Source: Ga0077527 sp964486865
GTDB lineage: Bacteria; Pseudomonadota; Gammaproteobacteria; Burkholderiales; SG8-41
DNA: 64,000 nucleotides
Reading direction: 5' to 3'
NCBI GenBank assembly: GCA_964486865.1
Contig: CAZAOZ010000013.1
Span: forward strand, 1-64,000
Both the position numbers and the translations under genes were made by a program. This document shows, one piece after another, positions 16,858 through 26,272 of this stretch. Position 1 is the stretch's first letter, and each line of letters begins with the position of its first letter. The notes beneath the pieces were generated by a model. The model saw nothing but the letters and a program-made list of their open reading frames with translations, had not been told where the DNA came from and ran no database searches.

Positions 16858-17982
16858 TCAGGGCAAATGGGGAAGCGCAAGATACTGCCGCGTCTGCATT
16901 TCAGTGAGCCGGCTCGCCAGCCGCTCCTTCATCGAAGCATTCAGGTGCGCCTGGAATCCGTCGCTGTCCGTGGCGTTGGCCACCAGATGGCGGGCGGACA
17001 CCGCGGCGCCGAGCATCAGCTTCACCCGCCGATCATAGAACTCATCGACCAGCCACACAAACCGCCGCAGGATATCGCCGTCCTGCCCGGTGAAGCGCGG
17101 CACGCCGGAAATCAGGATGGTGTGATAGCGGCGGCCCAGTTCAATGTAATCGGGCTTGCCGCGCGGACCCGCGCACAGATCGCCGAAATCGAACCAGGCC
17201 ACGCCCGGCGCCTGGCGCCGCACGCGGATCTGCCGGTCTTCGATATCGAGCGGCATGGCATCGCCCGCACCGCTGGCGAGATGCTCGAAGGCCTGCGCGA
17301 GATGGCGGTCGGCGTTGGCGCCGGTATGATAAGTGCCGGCCTTTTCCAGTTCGCGCAGCCGGTAATCGACGCCGCCATCGACATTGACCACGGTCAGCCG
17401 GGTCTTGATCAGCTTGATGGCCGGCAGGAATTGATTGCGCTGCAGGCCATGCTGATACAACTCGTCCGGCGCGAAATTGGAAGTCGTCAGCAACACCACG
17501 CCTTCGGCCATCAGGCCTTCCAGCAGACGCCGCATCAGCATGGCATCGGTAATGTCGGTGACGTGGAATTCGTCCAGGCACAGCAGGCTCACCCCGGCGG
17601 CAATGTCGCGCGCCACCAGCGCCATGGGTGATTCCTGCCCCTGATGGGCATGCAGTGACTTGTGGATTTCCTGCATGAAGCGGTGAAAATGAACGCGTTT
17701 TTTGCGCGGCACCGTGGTGTACGCAAAAAAACTGTCCATCAGAAAACTCTTGCCGCGACCGACCCCTCCCCACAGATAGACCCCGCGCACCATCCGGCGG
17801 CGGTCGAGCAGCCCGAGCAGGCCGCGGTTGCCCCGGTTCTCCGGATGCAGGCCGTCATGCACGCGCTGCAGTTCGCGCGCCGCATGCTCCTGCTCGGCAT
17901 CGAGCGTGAAACCATGCCTGGCTGCGCATTGCTGCAAAAACGCCGTGAAATCGCCGGACGCAGCGGCAACCGCGGCAGTCAT
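16858..17982 (-). CDS. zapE: AFG1/ZapE-family cell-division ATPase
   Basis: A 374-residue P-loop ATPase. Walker A GGVGRGKS and Walker B LLCLDEF followed by HVTDITDAM are diagnostic of the AFG1/ZapE family; ZapE acts at the Z-ring in E. coli. The chosen ATG (17982) gives a normal N terminus; a GTG ten codons upstream is possible and neither has a strong ribosome binding site. It commonly follows lpdA in Betaproteobacteria, and does so here after a heptad repeat. Confidence 0.9.
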   Translation of the reverse strand: MTAAVAAASGDFTAFLQQCAARHGFTLDAEQEHAARELQRVHDGLHPENRGNRGLLGLLDRRRMVRGVYLWGGVGRGKSFLMDSFFAYTTVPRKKRVHFHRFMQEIHKSLHAHQGQESPMALVARDIAAGVSLLCLDEFHVTDITDAMLMRRLLEGLMAEGVVLLTTSNFAPDELYQHGLQRNQFLPAIKLIKTRLTVVNVDGGVDYRLRELEKAGTYHTGANADRHLAQAFEHLASGAGDAMPLDIEDRQIRVRRQAPGVAWFDFGDLCAGPRGKPDYIELGRRYHTILISGVPRFTGQDGDILRRFVWLVDEFYDRRVKLMLGAAVSARHLVANATDSDGFQAHLNASMKERLASRLTEMQTRQYLALPHLP

Positions 17983-18031
17983 ACCGTGCAAGACACGAGG
18001 CGCAAAGCACACTGCGGGTGCCCCCCTGTCT

Positions 18032-18082
18032 CCTCACCCATCACCAATTACCCATTACCAATTACCAGTTACCAATCACAGA
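18032..18082. repeat. Heptad short tandem repeat (ATTACCA type), one-sided
   Basis: Six imperfect copies of ATTACCA/ATCACCA/GTTACCA lie between zapE and lpdA and run into the lpdA stop codon. No inverted partner lies alongside, but a complementary run (TGGTAAT, TGGTGAA units) sits just upstream of lpdA at 19507-19541, so the two flank lpdA in inverted orientation. Confidence 0.8.
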
Positions 18083-19500
18083 TTCAACGTGCGATTATCA
18101 ACGGCCAGCGCGGCTTCCTTCAGCGCCTCCGACAGCGACGGATGCGCGTGGCAGATCATGGCGATATCCTCGGCAGAAGCACCGAATTCCATCGCCACCA
18201 CCGCTTCGGCAATCAGCTCGGAAGCCATCGGCCCGATGATATGCACGCCGAGTATGCGGTCGGTACGCGCATCGGCGAGGAATTTGACAAAGCCCGTGGT
18301 GTCACCCAGCGCGCGGGCACGGCCGTTGGCCATGAACGGAAATGTGCCGGCACGGAATTTGACGCCTTCCTGCTGCAACTGCTGCTCGGTCTTGCCCACC
18401 CAGGCGATTTCCGGCGAGGTATAGATCACCCAGGGCACGGTGTTGAAATCGACATGGCCGTGCTTGCCGGCGATGCGCTCGGCCACCGCCACGCCTTCTT
18501 CCTCGGCCTTGTGCGCCAGCATCGGTCCGCGCACCACGTCGCCCACCGCCCACACGCCGGGCAAATTGGTCCTGCAGTCGCCATCCACCGCGACAAAACC
18601 GCGTTCGTCGAGCTTCAGGCCGACGGCGTTGCCGTTGAGACCCTGCGTGTTGGGCATGCGACCGATGGAGACTATCAGCTTGTCCACGGTCAGGGTCTGC
18701 GCGGCGCCGGCGCTGTCGGTGTATTCAACCGTGACATTCTTTTTCGCGGTGATTTTCCCGACCTTGACGCCGGTCCTGATGTCCAGGCCCTGTTTGCTGA
18801 ATACCTTCAGCGCTTCTTTGGCCACCTGCCCGTCCACCGCCCCCAGGAACATCGGCAAGGCTTCGAGCACGGTGACTTCGGCGCCGAGCCGCCGCCACAC
18901 GCTGCCCATTTCCAGCCCGATGACGCCGGCGCCGATGACGCCCAGTTTTTTCGGCGCCTCGGCGATCTCCAGTGCCCCGGCGTTGTCGAGCACCAGTTTG
19001 TTGTCGAACGGCACCCCGGGCAGCGCGCGCGGAACCGAGCCCGTGGCGATGACCACGTGTTTGGCCGTCAGCACTTCGGCGCTTTTGCCGGAGACCTGGA
19101 TTTGCCAGGCGCCGGCGGCGCCGCCGGCGAAGGCGCCCCTGCCGTGAAAAAACGTGATCTTGTTTTTCTTGAACAGGTAAAGGATGCCGTCGTTGTTCTG
19201 CTTGACGACCTTGTCCTTGCGTCTGAGCATCTGCGCCACATCCATCGCCAGGCCCTTGACCTGGATGCCGTGGTCGGCAAACGCATGACCGGCGTGTTCG
19301 AAATTCTCCGAGGACTGCAGCAGCGCTTTCGAAGGAATGCAGCCGACATTGGTGCAGGTGCCGCCGGGCGCGGGCTTGCCGTCCGGGGTGCTCCATTCGT
19401 CGATGCAGGCGACCTGCATGCCCAGTTGTGCTGCGCGGATCGCCGCGATGTAACCGCCGGGACCGGCGCCGATGACGACTACGTCGAAGTTTTTGGCCAT
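18076..19500 (-). CDS. lpdA: Dihydrolipoyl dehydrogenase (E3)
   Basis: A 474-residue FAD/NAD disulfide reductase that reoxidises lipoyl groups of 2-oxoglutarate dehydrogenase. FAD-binding GAGPGGYIAA (11-20), the redox pair C49/C54 in GGTCTNVGCIPSK, an NAD-binding GAGVIGLEMGSV, and the C-terminal His-Glu pair H453/E458 are present. Gene order sucA-sucB-lpdA marks it as the E3 of that complex; E3 may be shared with other complexes. Both flanks carry heptad repeats. Confidence 0.96.
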   Translation of the reverse strand: MAKNFDVVVIGAGPGGYIAAIRAAQLGMQVACIDEWSTPDGKPAPGGTCTNVGCIPSKALLQSSENFEHAGHAFADHGIQVKGLAMDVAQMLRRKDKVVKQNNDGILYLFKKNKITFFHGRGAFAGGAAGAWQIQVSGKSAEVLTAKHVVIATGSVPRALPGVPFDNKLVLDNAGALEIAEAPKKLGVIGAGVIGLEMGSVWRRLGAEVTVLEALPMFLGAVDGQVAKEALKVFSKQGLDIRTGVKVGKITAKKNVTVEYTDSAGAAQTLTVDKLIVSIGRMPNTQGLNGNAVGLKLDERGFVAVDGDCRTNLPGVWAVGDVVRGPMLAHKAEEEGVAVAERIAGKHGHVDFNTVPWVIYTSPEIAWVGKTEQQLQQEGVKFRAGTFPFMANGRARALGDTTGFVKFLADARTDRILGVHIIGPMASELIAEAVVAMEFGASAEDIAMICHAHPSLSEALKEAALAVDNRTLNL

Positions 19501-19502
19501 TG

Positions 19503-19668
19503 GAGTTTGGTAACTGGTAATTGGTGAATGGTGAATGGTAAGCCGTAAGCCGTAAGCCGTAAGCGGTTAGCGGTTAGCGGTTAGCGGTGAGCGGTGAGCG
19601 GTGAGCGGTAAAAATTAGGCCGGATTTTCGACTTACCGCTTACTGCTAACCGCTCACCGCTTACGCCC
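19503..19668. repeat. Composite heptad repeat with inverted arms (TAAGCCG/TTAGCGG/TGAGCGG)
   Basis: The whole gap between lpdA and sucB is repeat. From the lpdA side come TGGTAAT-like units, then TAAGCCG (about x4), TTAGCGG (x3) and TGAGCGG (x3). After a spacer (about 19608-19635) comes the complementary ACCGCTTACTGC/AACCGCTCACCGC arm. It is the longest of five heptad repeat loci and should fold into a long imperfect hairpin. Confidence 0.88.
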
Positions 19669-19669
19669 T

Positions 19670-20905
19670 TCAGATATCCAGCAACAACCGCGCCGGATCC
19701 TCCAGCGCCTCTTTCATCGCCACCAGCGCCAGCACGGCTTCGCGGCCGTCGATGATGCGATGGTCATAGGACAGCGCGAGGTAGTTCATCGGGCGGATGA
19801 CGATCTGTCCGTTCTCCACCACCGCGCGCTCCTTGGTGGCATGCACGCCGAGAATCGCGCTCTGCGGCGGATTGATGATCGGCGTGGACAGCATCGAGCC
19901 GAACACGCCCCCGTTGGAGATCGAGAACGTGCCGCCGGTGAGTTCTTCGATGGTCAGCTTGCCGTCCTGCGCGCGCTTGCCGAACTCGGCGATCTGCTTC
20001 TCGATGTCGGCCAGCGTCATCTGGTCGCAGTTGCGCAGGATGGGCACCACCAGGCCGCGCGGGCTGCCCACCGCCATGCCGATGTCGTAATAGCCGTGAT
20101 AGACGATGTCGTTGCCGTCGATCGAGGCGTTGACTACGGGATATTTTTTCAGCGCATGCACCGCCGCCTTGACGAAAAAGGACATGAAGCCCAGCTTGGC
20201 TCCGTGTTCTTTCTCAAAGCGGTCCTTGTATTTGCTGCGCAGCTCCATCACCGGCTGCATGTTGACTTCGTTGAACGTGGTCAGAATCGCCGCCGTCGAT
20301 TGCGACTGCACCAGACGCTCGGCAATCCGCGCGCGCAGCCGCGACATCGGCACGCGCTGCTCGGGACGCTCTCCAAGATCCCCCAGATCCACCACCGGCA
20401 TCGCGCGCGCCGCCACGGGCGCCGCGGCAGGCGCTGTTGCAGCTCCGCCGCCCGCTTTTACGCCACTCTCCGCCGCCTGCAGCACATCGCCCTTGGTCAC
20501 ACGTCCGCCGCGGCCGGTGCCGCTGATCGCCGCGGTATCAAGATGTTTCTCGGCGGCCAGCTTCTGCGCCGAGGGCATCGCCGGCGATCCTGATGGCCTG
20601 TCCGCCGCTTTCGCCGGCGCCGCAGCCGCTTTCGCTGCGGGCGCAGCACCCGCGTCCGCGGGTTTCCCATCGGTGTCGATCTGCGCAATGATTTCGTTGC
20701 TGGCAACGGTGCTGCCATCAGCCTTGACGATTTTCACCAGCACGCCAGCCTGCGGCGCCGGCGTTTCGAGTACGACCTTGTCGGTCTCGATATCGACCAG
20801 GTTTTCGTCGCGCTTGATGTAGTCACCGGTTTTTTTGTGCCACGACACCAGCGTCGCCTCGGCCACGGATTCCGAGAGCTGGGGCACTTTCACATCAATG
20901 AGCAT
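19670..20905 (-). CDS. sucB: Dihydrolipoamide succinyltransferase (E2 of 2-oxoglutarate dehydrogenase)
   Basis: A 411-residue E2 with one lipoyl domain (residues 1-75, lipoyl lysine K43 in ETDKVVLE), a Pro/Ala-rich linker, a peripheral E1/E3-binding domain (about 108-145, with ATAISGTGRGGRVTKGD-like layout) and the catalytic acyltransferase domain ending in DHRIIDGREA with H382 and D386. It transfers succinyl groups to CoA. It lies 27 bases after sucA on the same strand and is separated from lpdA by a heptad repeat. Confidence 0.95.
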   Translation of the reverse strand: MLIDVKVPQLSESVAEATLVSWHKKTGDYIKRDENLVDIETDKVVLETPAPQAGVLVKIVKADGSTVASNEIIAQIDTDGKPADAGAAPAAKAAAAPAKAADRPSGSPAMPSAQKLAAEKHLDTAAISGTGRGGRVTKGDVLQAAESGVKAGGGAATAPAAAPVAARAMPVVDLGDLGERPEQRVPMSRLRARIAERLVQSQSTAAILTTFNEVNMQPVMELRSKYKDRFEKEHGAKLGFMSFFVKAAVHALKKYPVVNASIDGNDIVYHGYYDIGMAVGSPRGLVVPILRNCDQMTLADIEKQIAEFGKRAQDGKLTIEELTGGTFSISNGGVFGSMLSTPIINPPQSAILGVHATKERAVVENGQIVIRPMNYLALSYDHRIIDGREAVLALVAMKEALEDPARLLLDI

Positions 20906-20932
20906 GATATATATGCAACCTGATTATATTCA

Positions 20933-23806
20933 TTAACTTTCTTCACCTGCGGTCAATGGCCGCGGTTTAAACGGCTGCGGCGCACTGCCGCCCGACAGCG
21001 TCAATGCCTGATCAACGAGTTCCTTCTGCTGCTTCTCGTGCAACGACTTGTAACCCGCGGCCGGTGACGCCGATGAATCGCGCCCGGCGTAATACAACTG
21101 CTGGTGCGGCAGCAGGTGGCGCATCAGGTAATGCTGGATATGGCGCCACGCGCCCTGATTGCGCGGCTCTTCCTGACACCAGACGATTTCCCTGGCGTTC
21201 TTGTAGTGCACGATCTGCGCACGGAACTCCTCGTGTGCGAACGGATAAATCTGCGCAATGCGCACCAGCGGCAGGTTGGGAATCGCGCGCGCGCGGCGTT
21301 CATTGCGGAGGTCGTAATACACCTTGCCGCTGCAGAAAATCACCCGCTCCACCTTGTCCGGCTCGATCTCGCGCGCTTCCCAGTCTTCATTGACCGGGTT
21401 GAACTTGTCATTGGCGAATTCCTCGAGCGGCGACACCGACTCCTTGTGGCGCAGCAGGCTTTTCGGCGAAAAAATGATCAACGGCTTGCGGTGCGGCCGC
21501 ACCATCTGCCGCCGCAGCAGGTAATACATCTGCACCGGCGTCGCCGGCACGCAGACCTGCATGTTGTAATCCGCGCACAGTTGCAGGAAACGCTCCATGC
21601 GGCCGGACGAATGCTCGGGCCCTGCGCCCTCGTAACCGTGGGGCAGCATCATGGTCAGGCCGCACATGCGGCCCCACTTCACCTCGCCCGATGCGATGAA
21701 CTGGTCGATCACTACCTGCGCGCCGTTGACGAAATCGCCGTACTGCGCCTCCCAGATCACCAGCTCCTTCGGACCCGACGTGGCATAGCCGTATTCAAAA
21801 CCCAGCACCGCCTCTTCCGACAGCACCGAATCGATGACCACGAAATCGCCCTGATCGGGCGCCAGGTGCTGCAGCGGCACATAAGTGCCCTGATCCCAGC
21901 GCTCCCGGTTCTGGTCATGCAACACCGCATGACGATGGAAAAAAGTGCCGCGACCGGCATCCTGCCCCGACAGGCGCACCGCAAACCCCTCGGTCAGCAG
22001 CGACGCATAAGCCAGCGTTTCGGCCATGCCCCAGTCGAGCGGCAGCTTGCCTTCCGCCATCAACCGGCGGTCCTGCATGATTTTCTCGACGCGCGGATGC
22101 AGCGTGAACCCCGCCGGCACTTCGCATATCTTGCGCGCCAGCGCCTGCAGTCTTTCCAGCGGCATCCGGGTGTCGTCGTGCTCGTTCCATTTGGTGCCCT
22201 TGTACGGGCTCCAGTCGGTTTCGAACGGCGGCTTGTAATTCGACAAAATGGTCTTGTTGGTGTGATAGCCGCGGTCCATCGCCTCACGGAATTCGCTGAC
22301 CATTTTGTCGGCCTCCGCATCGGCGATCACGCCTTCGGCCACCAGCCGGTCGGCATAGACCTTGCGCGGCGTGGGGTGCGAATGGATGCGCCGGTACATC
22401 AGCGGCTGTGTGACCATCGGCTCGTCCTGCTCGTTGTGGCCGAGGCGGCGGTAGCAGACCAGGTCGATCACCACGTCTTTGCGGAACTTCATCCGGTATT
22501 CGAGCGCAATTTCGGTGACGAAACACACCGCCTCCGGATCGTCGCCGTTGACGTGAAAAATCGGCACTTCCAGCATCTTGACCACGTCCGAGCAATACAG
22601 CGTCGAGCGCGAGTCACGCGGATCCGACGTGGTGAAACCGATCTGGTTGTTGATGATGATGTGCACCGTGCCGCCGGTGCCGAAGCCGCGGGTTTCGGCA
22701 AAATTGAGCACTTCCTGAATCACGCCCTGTCCGGCGAAGGCCGCATCACCGTGAATCAGCACCGGCATCACCTGGGCGCCGGTGTGATCCTTGCGCCGGT
22801 GCTGGCGGGCGCGCACCGAGCCTTCAACCACCGGATTGACGATCTCCAGATGGGAAGGGTTGAAAGCAACGGTGACGTGCATGGGCCCGCCGGGCGTCAT
22901 CACGTTCGAGGAAAAGCCGTCGTGGTATTTGACGTCGCCGGCGAGCACATTGGCGTGCTGCTTGCCCTCGAACGACGAGAACAGGTCCGCCGGCATTTTA
23001 CCCAGCGTGTTGACCAGCACGTTCAGCCGGCCGCGATGCGCCATGCCGATCACCAGCTCCTGCACGCCGACAGCTCCCGCGCGCTGCAACAGATTGTCGA
23101 GCATCGGAATCAGCCCGTCGCCGCCTTCCAGCGAAAAGCGCGTCTGCCCGACATATTTTGCGTTGAGGTATTTCTCCAGCGTCTCCGCCGCCGTCAGCCG
23201 GTCGAGCAGATGTTTCTTGTAAGCCGCATCGTAATCGGGACGGCCGCGCGTAGGCTCCAGCCTTTCCGACATCCAGCGCTTCTGCGGAATGTCCGACATG
23301 TACATGTATTCGACGCCGATGCTGCGGCAGTAGGTGTCGCGCAGCGCCTGCAGGATGTCGCGCAGCCGGGCCTTGTCCGGACCGTGCAGCGTGCCGGTGC
23401 TGAACACGGTATCCATGTCCTGCTCGGTCAGTCCATAGTGCGCCGGATCGAGTTCGGCGATGACCGGCTTCACTATGCGCTGCAGCGGATCGATGTCGGC
23501 GATGCGGTTGCCGGCAAAGCGATAGGCCGAAATCAGCTGCAGCACCGAGAACTGTTTCTGCAGATTCTGCGGCGCAGCACCCGCCGCAACCGGGCGCCGG
23601 CTGCGCGCCAGATCAATGAACCGCTGCTGCACCTCGGCGTGCGATACATCGGCCGGACCGTCGTCCAGCTTCTGCAGCTCGTCAAAATAGCCGCGCCACC
23701 GCGGCTCAACCGATTCCGGGTCCTGCAGATACTGTTCGTAGAGCCCTTCCACGAAAGGCGCATTGGAGCCGAACAGCAGGGAAGTGCCGCGGGATTCGTT
23801 CATCAT
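20933..23806 (-). CDS. sucA: 2-oxoglutarate dehydrogenase E1
   Basis: A 957-residue thiamine-diphosphate E1 component that decarboxylates 2-oxoglutarate. Length and the sequence VEYMYMSDIPQKRWMSERLE, the TPP-site GHRGRLNVL-type segment (here MAHRGRLNVLVNTLGK), and GDAAFAGQGVIQEVLNF are characteristic of OGDH E1. Two adjacent ATG codons open the frame; AGGTG upstream serves either. It is part of the run gltA-sucA-sucB-lpdA. Confidence 0.96.
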   Translation of the reverse strand: MMNESRGTSLLFGSNAPFVEGLYEQYLQDPESVEPRWRGYFDELQKLDDGPADVSHAEVQQRFIDLARSRRPVAAGAAPQNLQKQFSVLQLISAYRFAGNRIADIDPLQRIVKPVIAELDPAHYGLTEQDMDTVFSTGTLHGPDKARLRDILQALRDTYCRSIGVEYMYMSDIPQKRWMSERLEPTRGRPDYDAAYKKHLLDRLTAAETLEKYLNAKYVGQTRFSLEGGDGLIPMLDNLLQRAGAVGVQELVIGMAHRGRLNVLVNTLGKMPADLFSSFEGKQHANVLAGDVKYHDGFSSNVMTPGGPMHVTVAFNPSHLEIVNPVVEGSVRARQHRRKDHTGAQVMPVLIHGDAAFAGQGVIQEVLNFAETRGFGTGGTVHIIINNQIGFTTSDPRDSRSTLYCSDVVKMLEVPIFHVNGDDPEAVCFVTEIALEYRMKFRKDVVIDLVCYRRLGHNEQDEPMVTQPLMYRRIHSHPTPRKVYADRLVAEGVIADAEADKMVSEFREAMDRGYHTNKTILSNYKPPFETDWSPYKGTKWNEHDDTRMPLERLQALARKICEVPAGFTLHPRVEKIMQDRRLMAEGKLPLDWGMAETLAYASLLTEGFAVRLSGQDAGRGTFFHRHAVLHDQNRERWDQGTYVPLQHLAPDQGDFVVIDSVLSEEAVLGFEYGYATSGPKELVIWEAQYGDFVNGAQVVIDQFIASGEVKWGRMCGLTMMLPHGYEGAGPEHSSGRMERFLQLCADYNMQVCVPATPVQMYYLLRRQMVRPHRKPLIIFSPKSLLRHKESVSPLEEFANDKFNPVNEDWEAREIEPDKVERVIFCSGKVYYDLRNERRARAIPNLPLVRIAQIYPFAHEEFRAQIVHYKNAREIVWCQEEPRNQGAWRHIQHYLMRHLLPHQQLYYAGRDSSASPAAGYKSLHEKQQKELVDQALTLSGGSAPQPFKPRPLTAGEES

Positions 23807-23858
23807 GTCTGCACCTGACGTCCTGATGTGTATGCCCCGCTGCCGGCGGGATCACCGG

Positions 23859-25157
23859 CTATTTGCGTTTGGCCATTGCCACAAAATCGCGGCTCTTGGC
23901 GCCGGTAAACAGTTGCCGCGGACGGCCGATCTTCTGCTCCGGATCACTGATGAGTTCTTTCCACTGCGCAATCCAGCCCACGGTGCGGGCCAGCGCGAAA
24001 ATCGCGGTGTACATGCTGACCGGAATGCCCAGCGCCTTGTAAACAATGCCCGAGTAGAAATCGACATTCGGATACAGTTTGCGCTTGATGAAGTAATCGT
24101 CTTCGAGCGCGATTTTCTCCAGCGCCATCGCCAGCTTGATCAGCTTGTTGTCCTTCATGTCGAGCTCTTCCAGCACTTCGTGACAGGTGCGCTGGATGAT
24201 TTTGGCCCGCGGATCGTAATTCTTGTACACCCGGTGGCCGAAGCCCATCAGCATGGCGTGACCGTCTTTTTCCTTGACGCGCTTGATGAACCCCGGAATG
24301 TTCTTCACGTCGCCGATTTCATCGAGCATTTTCAGCACCGCCTCGTTGGCGCCGCCCTGCGCCGGCCCCCACAGGCTGGCGATGCCTGCGGAAATGCAGG
24401 CAAACGGATTGGCACCGGTCGAACCGGCAAGACGCACGGTCGAGGTCGAGGCATTCTGCTCATGATCGGCGTGCAGGATCAGGATGCGGTCCATGGCGCG
24501 CGCGATCACCGGATTGGGCGTGTATTCATCGCACGGCGTGCCGAACATCATGTAGAGGAAATTGTCGGTATAGCTCAGCTTGTTCTTCGGATACATGAAC
24601 GGCTGGCCCATGTTGTATTTGTAGGTCATCGCCGTGATCGTCGGCAGTTTGGCGATCAGGCGGAACGCCGAAATTTCGCGGCTGCGCTCGTCATGGATGT
24701 TCATCGAGTCGTGGTAGAACGCCGACAGCGCGCCAACCACGCCGCACAGCACCGCCATCGGGTGCGCGTCGCGGCGAAAACCGGTATAGAAACGCGACAA
24801 CTGCTCATGCACCATCGAATGGTGGGTAATGATGTTGTCGAATCCGGTTTTCTGCTCCTTGTTGGGCAGTTCGCCGTTGAGAATCAGGTAGGCCACTTCC
24901 AGGAAGTCGCATTTCTCGGCAAGCTGCTCGATCGGGTAGCCGCGATAAAGCAGGATGCCCTGGTCGCCGTCGATGTAAGTGATGTTGGAGCGGCAGCTCG
25001 CGGTGGACATGAATCCCGGATCAAAGGTGAACTTGCCGGTCTTGGCGTAGAGGCTGCGCACGTCGATGACCTCCGGCCCGATGCTGCCGCCGAATACCGG
25101 GAAATCCACGGAGGGACTGCCGTCGCTGAAAGACAGGGTTGCGAGCTTTTCTTTCAT
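23859..25157 (-). CDS. gltA: Citrate synthase (type II)
   Basis: A 432-residue hexameric-type citrate synthase that condenses oxaloacetate and acetyl-CoA. The catalytic stretches are present: the His in LHADHEQNASTS, the His in MGFGHRVYKNYDPRA, and the Asp in the C-terminal NVDFYSG. The N-terminal domain of about 50 residues is typical of NADH-sensitive type II enzymes. GGAG precedes the ATG; a TAAGTCATTGATAAT element overlaps the leader. Distinct from the shorter PrpC at 30392-31549. Confidence 0.96.
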   Translation of the reverse strand: MKEKLATLSFSDGSPSVDFPVFGGSIGPEVIDVRSLYAKTGKFTFDPGFMSTASCRSNITYIDGDQGILLYRGYPIEQLAEKCDFLEVAYLILNGELPNKEQKTGFDNIITHHSMVHEQLSRFYTGFRRDAHPMAVLCGVVGALSAFYHDSMNIHDERSREISAFRLIAKLPTITAMTYKYNMGQPFMYPKNKLSYTDNFLYMMFGTPCDEYTPNPVIARAMDRILILHADHEQNASTSTVRLAGSTGANPFACISAGIASLWGPAQGGANEAVLKMLDEIGDVKNIPGFIKRVKEKDGHAMLMGFGHRVYKNYDPRAKIIQRTCHEVLEELDMKDNKLIKLAMALEKIALEDDYFIKRKLYPNVDFYSGIVYKALGIPVSMYTAIFALARTVGWIAQWKELISDPEQKIGRPRQLFTGAKSRDFVAMAKRK

Positions 25158-25170
25158 AAATTTCTCCGTA

Positions 25171-25185
25171 TTATCAATGACTTAA
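25171..25185 (-). repeat. T-rich element in the gltA leader
   Basis: On the minus strand TAAGTCATTGATAAT, a copy of the TAACTCATTGTTTTTATT element in its ATTGAT form. It ends 14 bases before the gltA ATG, immediately upstream of the GGAG ribosome binding site. Confidence 0.5.
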
Positions 25186-25224
25186 TCACAACATCTCGCG
25201 TAACATCAGAACTTCCGGAAGACT

Positions 25225-25467
25225 CTAGATTTCGCTCAAACTTCTGCTCAAACGCTGCACCAGCGCAGCATACGGCGCCGGTGCGGTTTCCTGCTCCATC
25301 ACCCAGGCCAGCAGCCGGGGATCCGGCTCCTCGAGCAACTGCCTGAAGGTCTCCAGTTCAGCCGGCGCCAGCCCGGCCAGGTCCTGCTCGACAAACCGGT
25401 TCAGCACCAGATCCAGCTCCAGCATGCCGCGCCGGCATTGCCAGCGAATACGGTCCAGCTCGCTCAT
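25225..25467 (-). CDS. sdhE: Succinate dehydrogenase flavinylation/assembly factor
   Basis: An 80-residue all-helical protein with the SdhE signature RRGMLELD near the N terminus (RGxxExD), which promotes covalent FAD attachment to SdhA. ATG 25467 is chosen because the protein then begins MSELDRIRWQCRRG as in homologues; a longer frame exists upstream but overlaps sdhB. It starts 10 bases after sdhB and is followed by gltA, the usual betaproteobacterial order. Confidence 0.92.
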   Translation of the reverse strand: MSELDRIRWQCRRGMLELDLVLNRFVEQDLAGLAPAELETFRQLLEEPDPRLLAWVMEQETAPAPYAALVQRLSRSLSEI

Positions 25468-25477
25468 CCGCAGTGAC

Positions 25478-26173
25478 TCACACCGTCCTCTTGACGAGCA
25501 TTTCCTTGATCTTGCCAATGGCCAGCGTCGGATTCAGCCCCTTCGGGCAGACATCGACGCAGTTCATGATCGAATGGCAGCGGAACAACCGGTACGGATC
25601 CTCCAGATTGTCCAGCCGCGCATTGGTGTCCTGGTCGCGGGTATCGGCGAGAAAGCGGTAAGCCTGCAGCAGCCCCGCCGGACCGACGAATTTGTCCGGG
25701 TTCCACCAGAACGACGGGCATGCCGTCGAGCAGCAGGCGCAAAGAATGCACTCATAGAGCCCGTTCAGTTCCTCGCGGTCTTCCGGCGACTGCAGGCGCT
25801 CGGTTTCGGGCCGCGGCGTATCGTTGACCACATACGGCTTTACCGAGTGGTACTGCTTGAAAAACTGCGACATGTCGACGATCAGGTCGCGAATCACCGG
25901 CAGCCCGGGCAGCGGGCGGATCACCACCGGCTCCTTGATATTGATCAGTTGCGTGATGCAGGCCAGCCCGTTCTTGCCGTTGATGTTCATCGCATCCGAA
26001 CCGCACACGCCTTCGCGGCAGGAGCGGCGGAACGAAAACGTATCGTCAACCGCCTTGATGCGCACCAGCGCGTCGAGCAGCATGCGATCGGTCGGCTCCA
26101 GCGCAATGTCGTATTCCTGCATGCGCGGCGCGGCGTCTTTGTCGGGATCGTAGCGGTATAACTGGAAGCGCAT
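25478..26173 (-). CDS. sdhB: Succinate dehydrogenase iron-sulfur subunit
   Basis: A 231-residue subunit with a plant-type ferredoxin domain binding [2Fe-2S] (C52, C57, D60 in place of the third Cys as in other SdhB, C72) and a helical domain with CILCACCSTACP and CHSIMNCVDVCP binding the [4Fe-4S] and [3Fe-4S] clusters. It passes electrons from SdhA to quinone. It is separated from sdhA by a 90-base heptad-repeat hairpin, unusual inside an operon. Confidence 0.97.
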   Translation of the reverse strand: MRFQLYRYDPDKDAAPRMQEYDIALEPTDRMLLDALVRIKAVDDTFSFRRSCREGVCGSDAMNINGKNGLACITQLINIKEPVVIRPLPGLPVIRDLIVDMSQFFKQYHSVKPYVVNDTPRPETERLQSPEDREELNGLYECILCACCSTACPSFWWNPDKFVGPAGLLQAYRFLADTRDQDTNARLDNLEDPYRLFRCHSIMNCVDVCPKGLNPTLAIGKIKEMLVKRTV

Positions 26174-26205
26174 TTTTCTGTTTCCGGATTAGTCGTTCAA
26201 ACTGC

Positions 26206-26272
26206 GTGACTGGTTATGGGTAATGGGTTGTTCACCGTTCACTCATCACTCATAACCCATCAATCAATACAC
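26206..26272. repeat. Heptad repeat hairpin between sdhA and sdhB
   Basis: TTATGGG/TAATGGG units are followed, after TTGTTCACCGTT, by inverted CACTCAT/CACTCAT/AACCCAT units; the end overlaps the sdhA stop codon. The architecture matches 12824-12898, with the same TTGTTC-CCGTT loop type. Confidence 0.85.

Noticed and set aside
15970..19527. Long plus-strand open frames opposite acuI, zapE and lpdA
   Set aside because: Arg/His/Gly-rich low-complexity translations lying fully over confidently identified minus-strand genes.
19503..19668. Possible CRISPR array
   Set aside because: The repeat units are only seven bases and contiguous, with no spacers and no cas genes; it is a short tandem repeat hairpin.
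21104..23818. A long open frame (about 904 codons) on the plus strand opposite sucA
   Set aside because: It is the antisense shadow of a well-conserved E1 gene in GC-rich DNA; the translation is His/Arg-rich with no domain or ribosome binding site.
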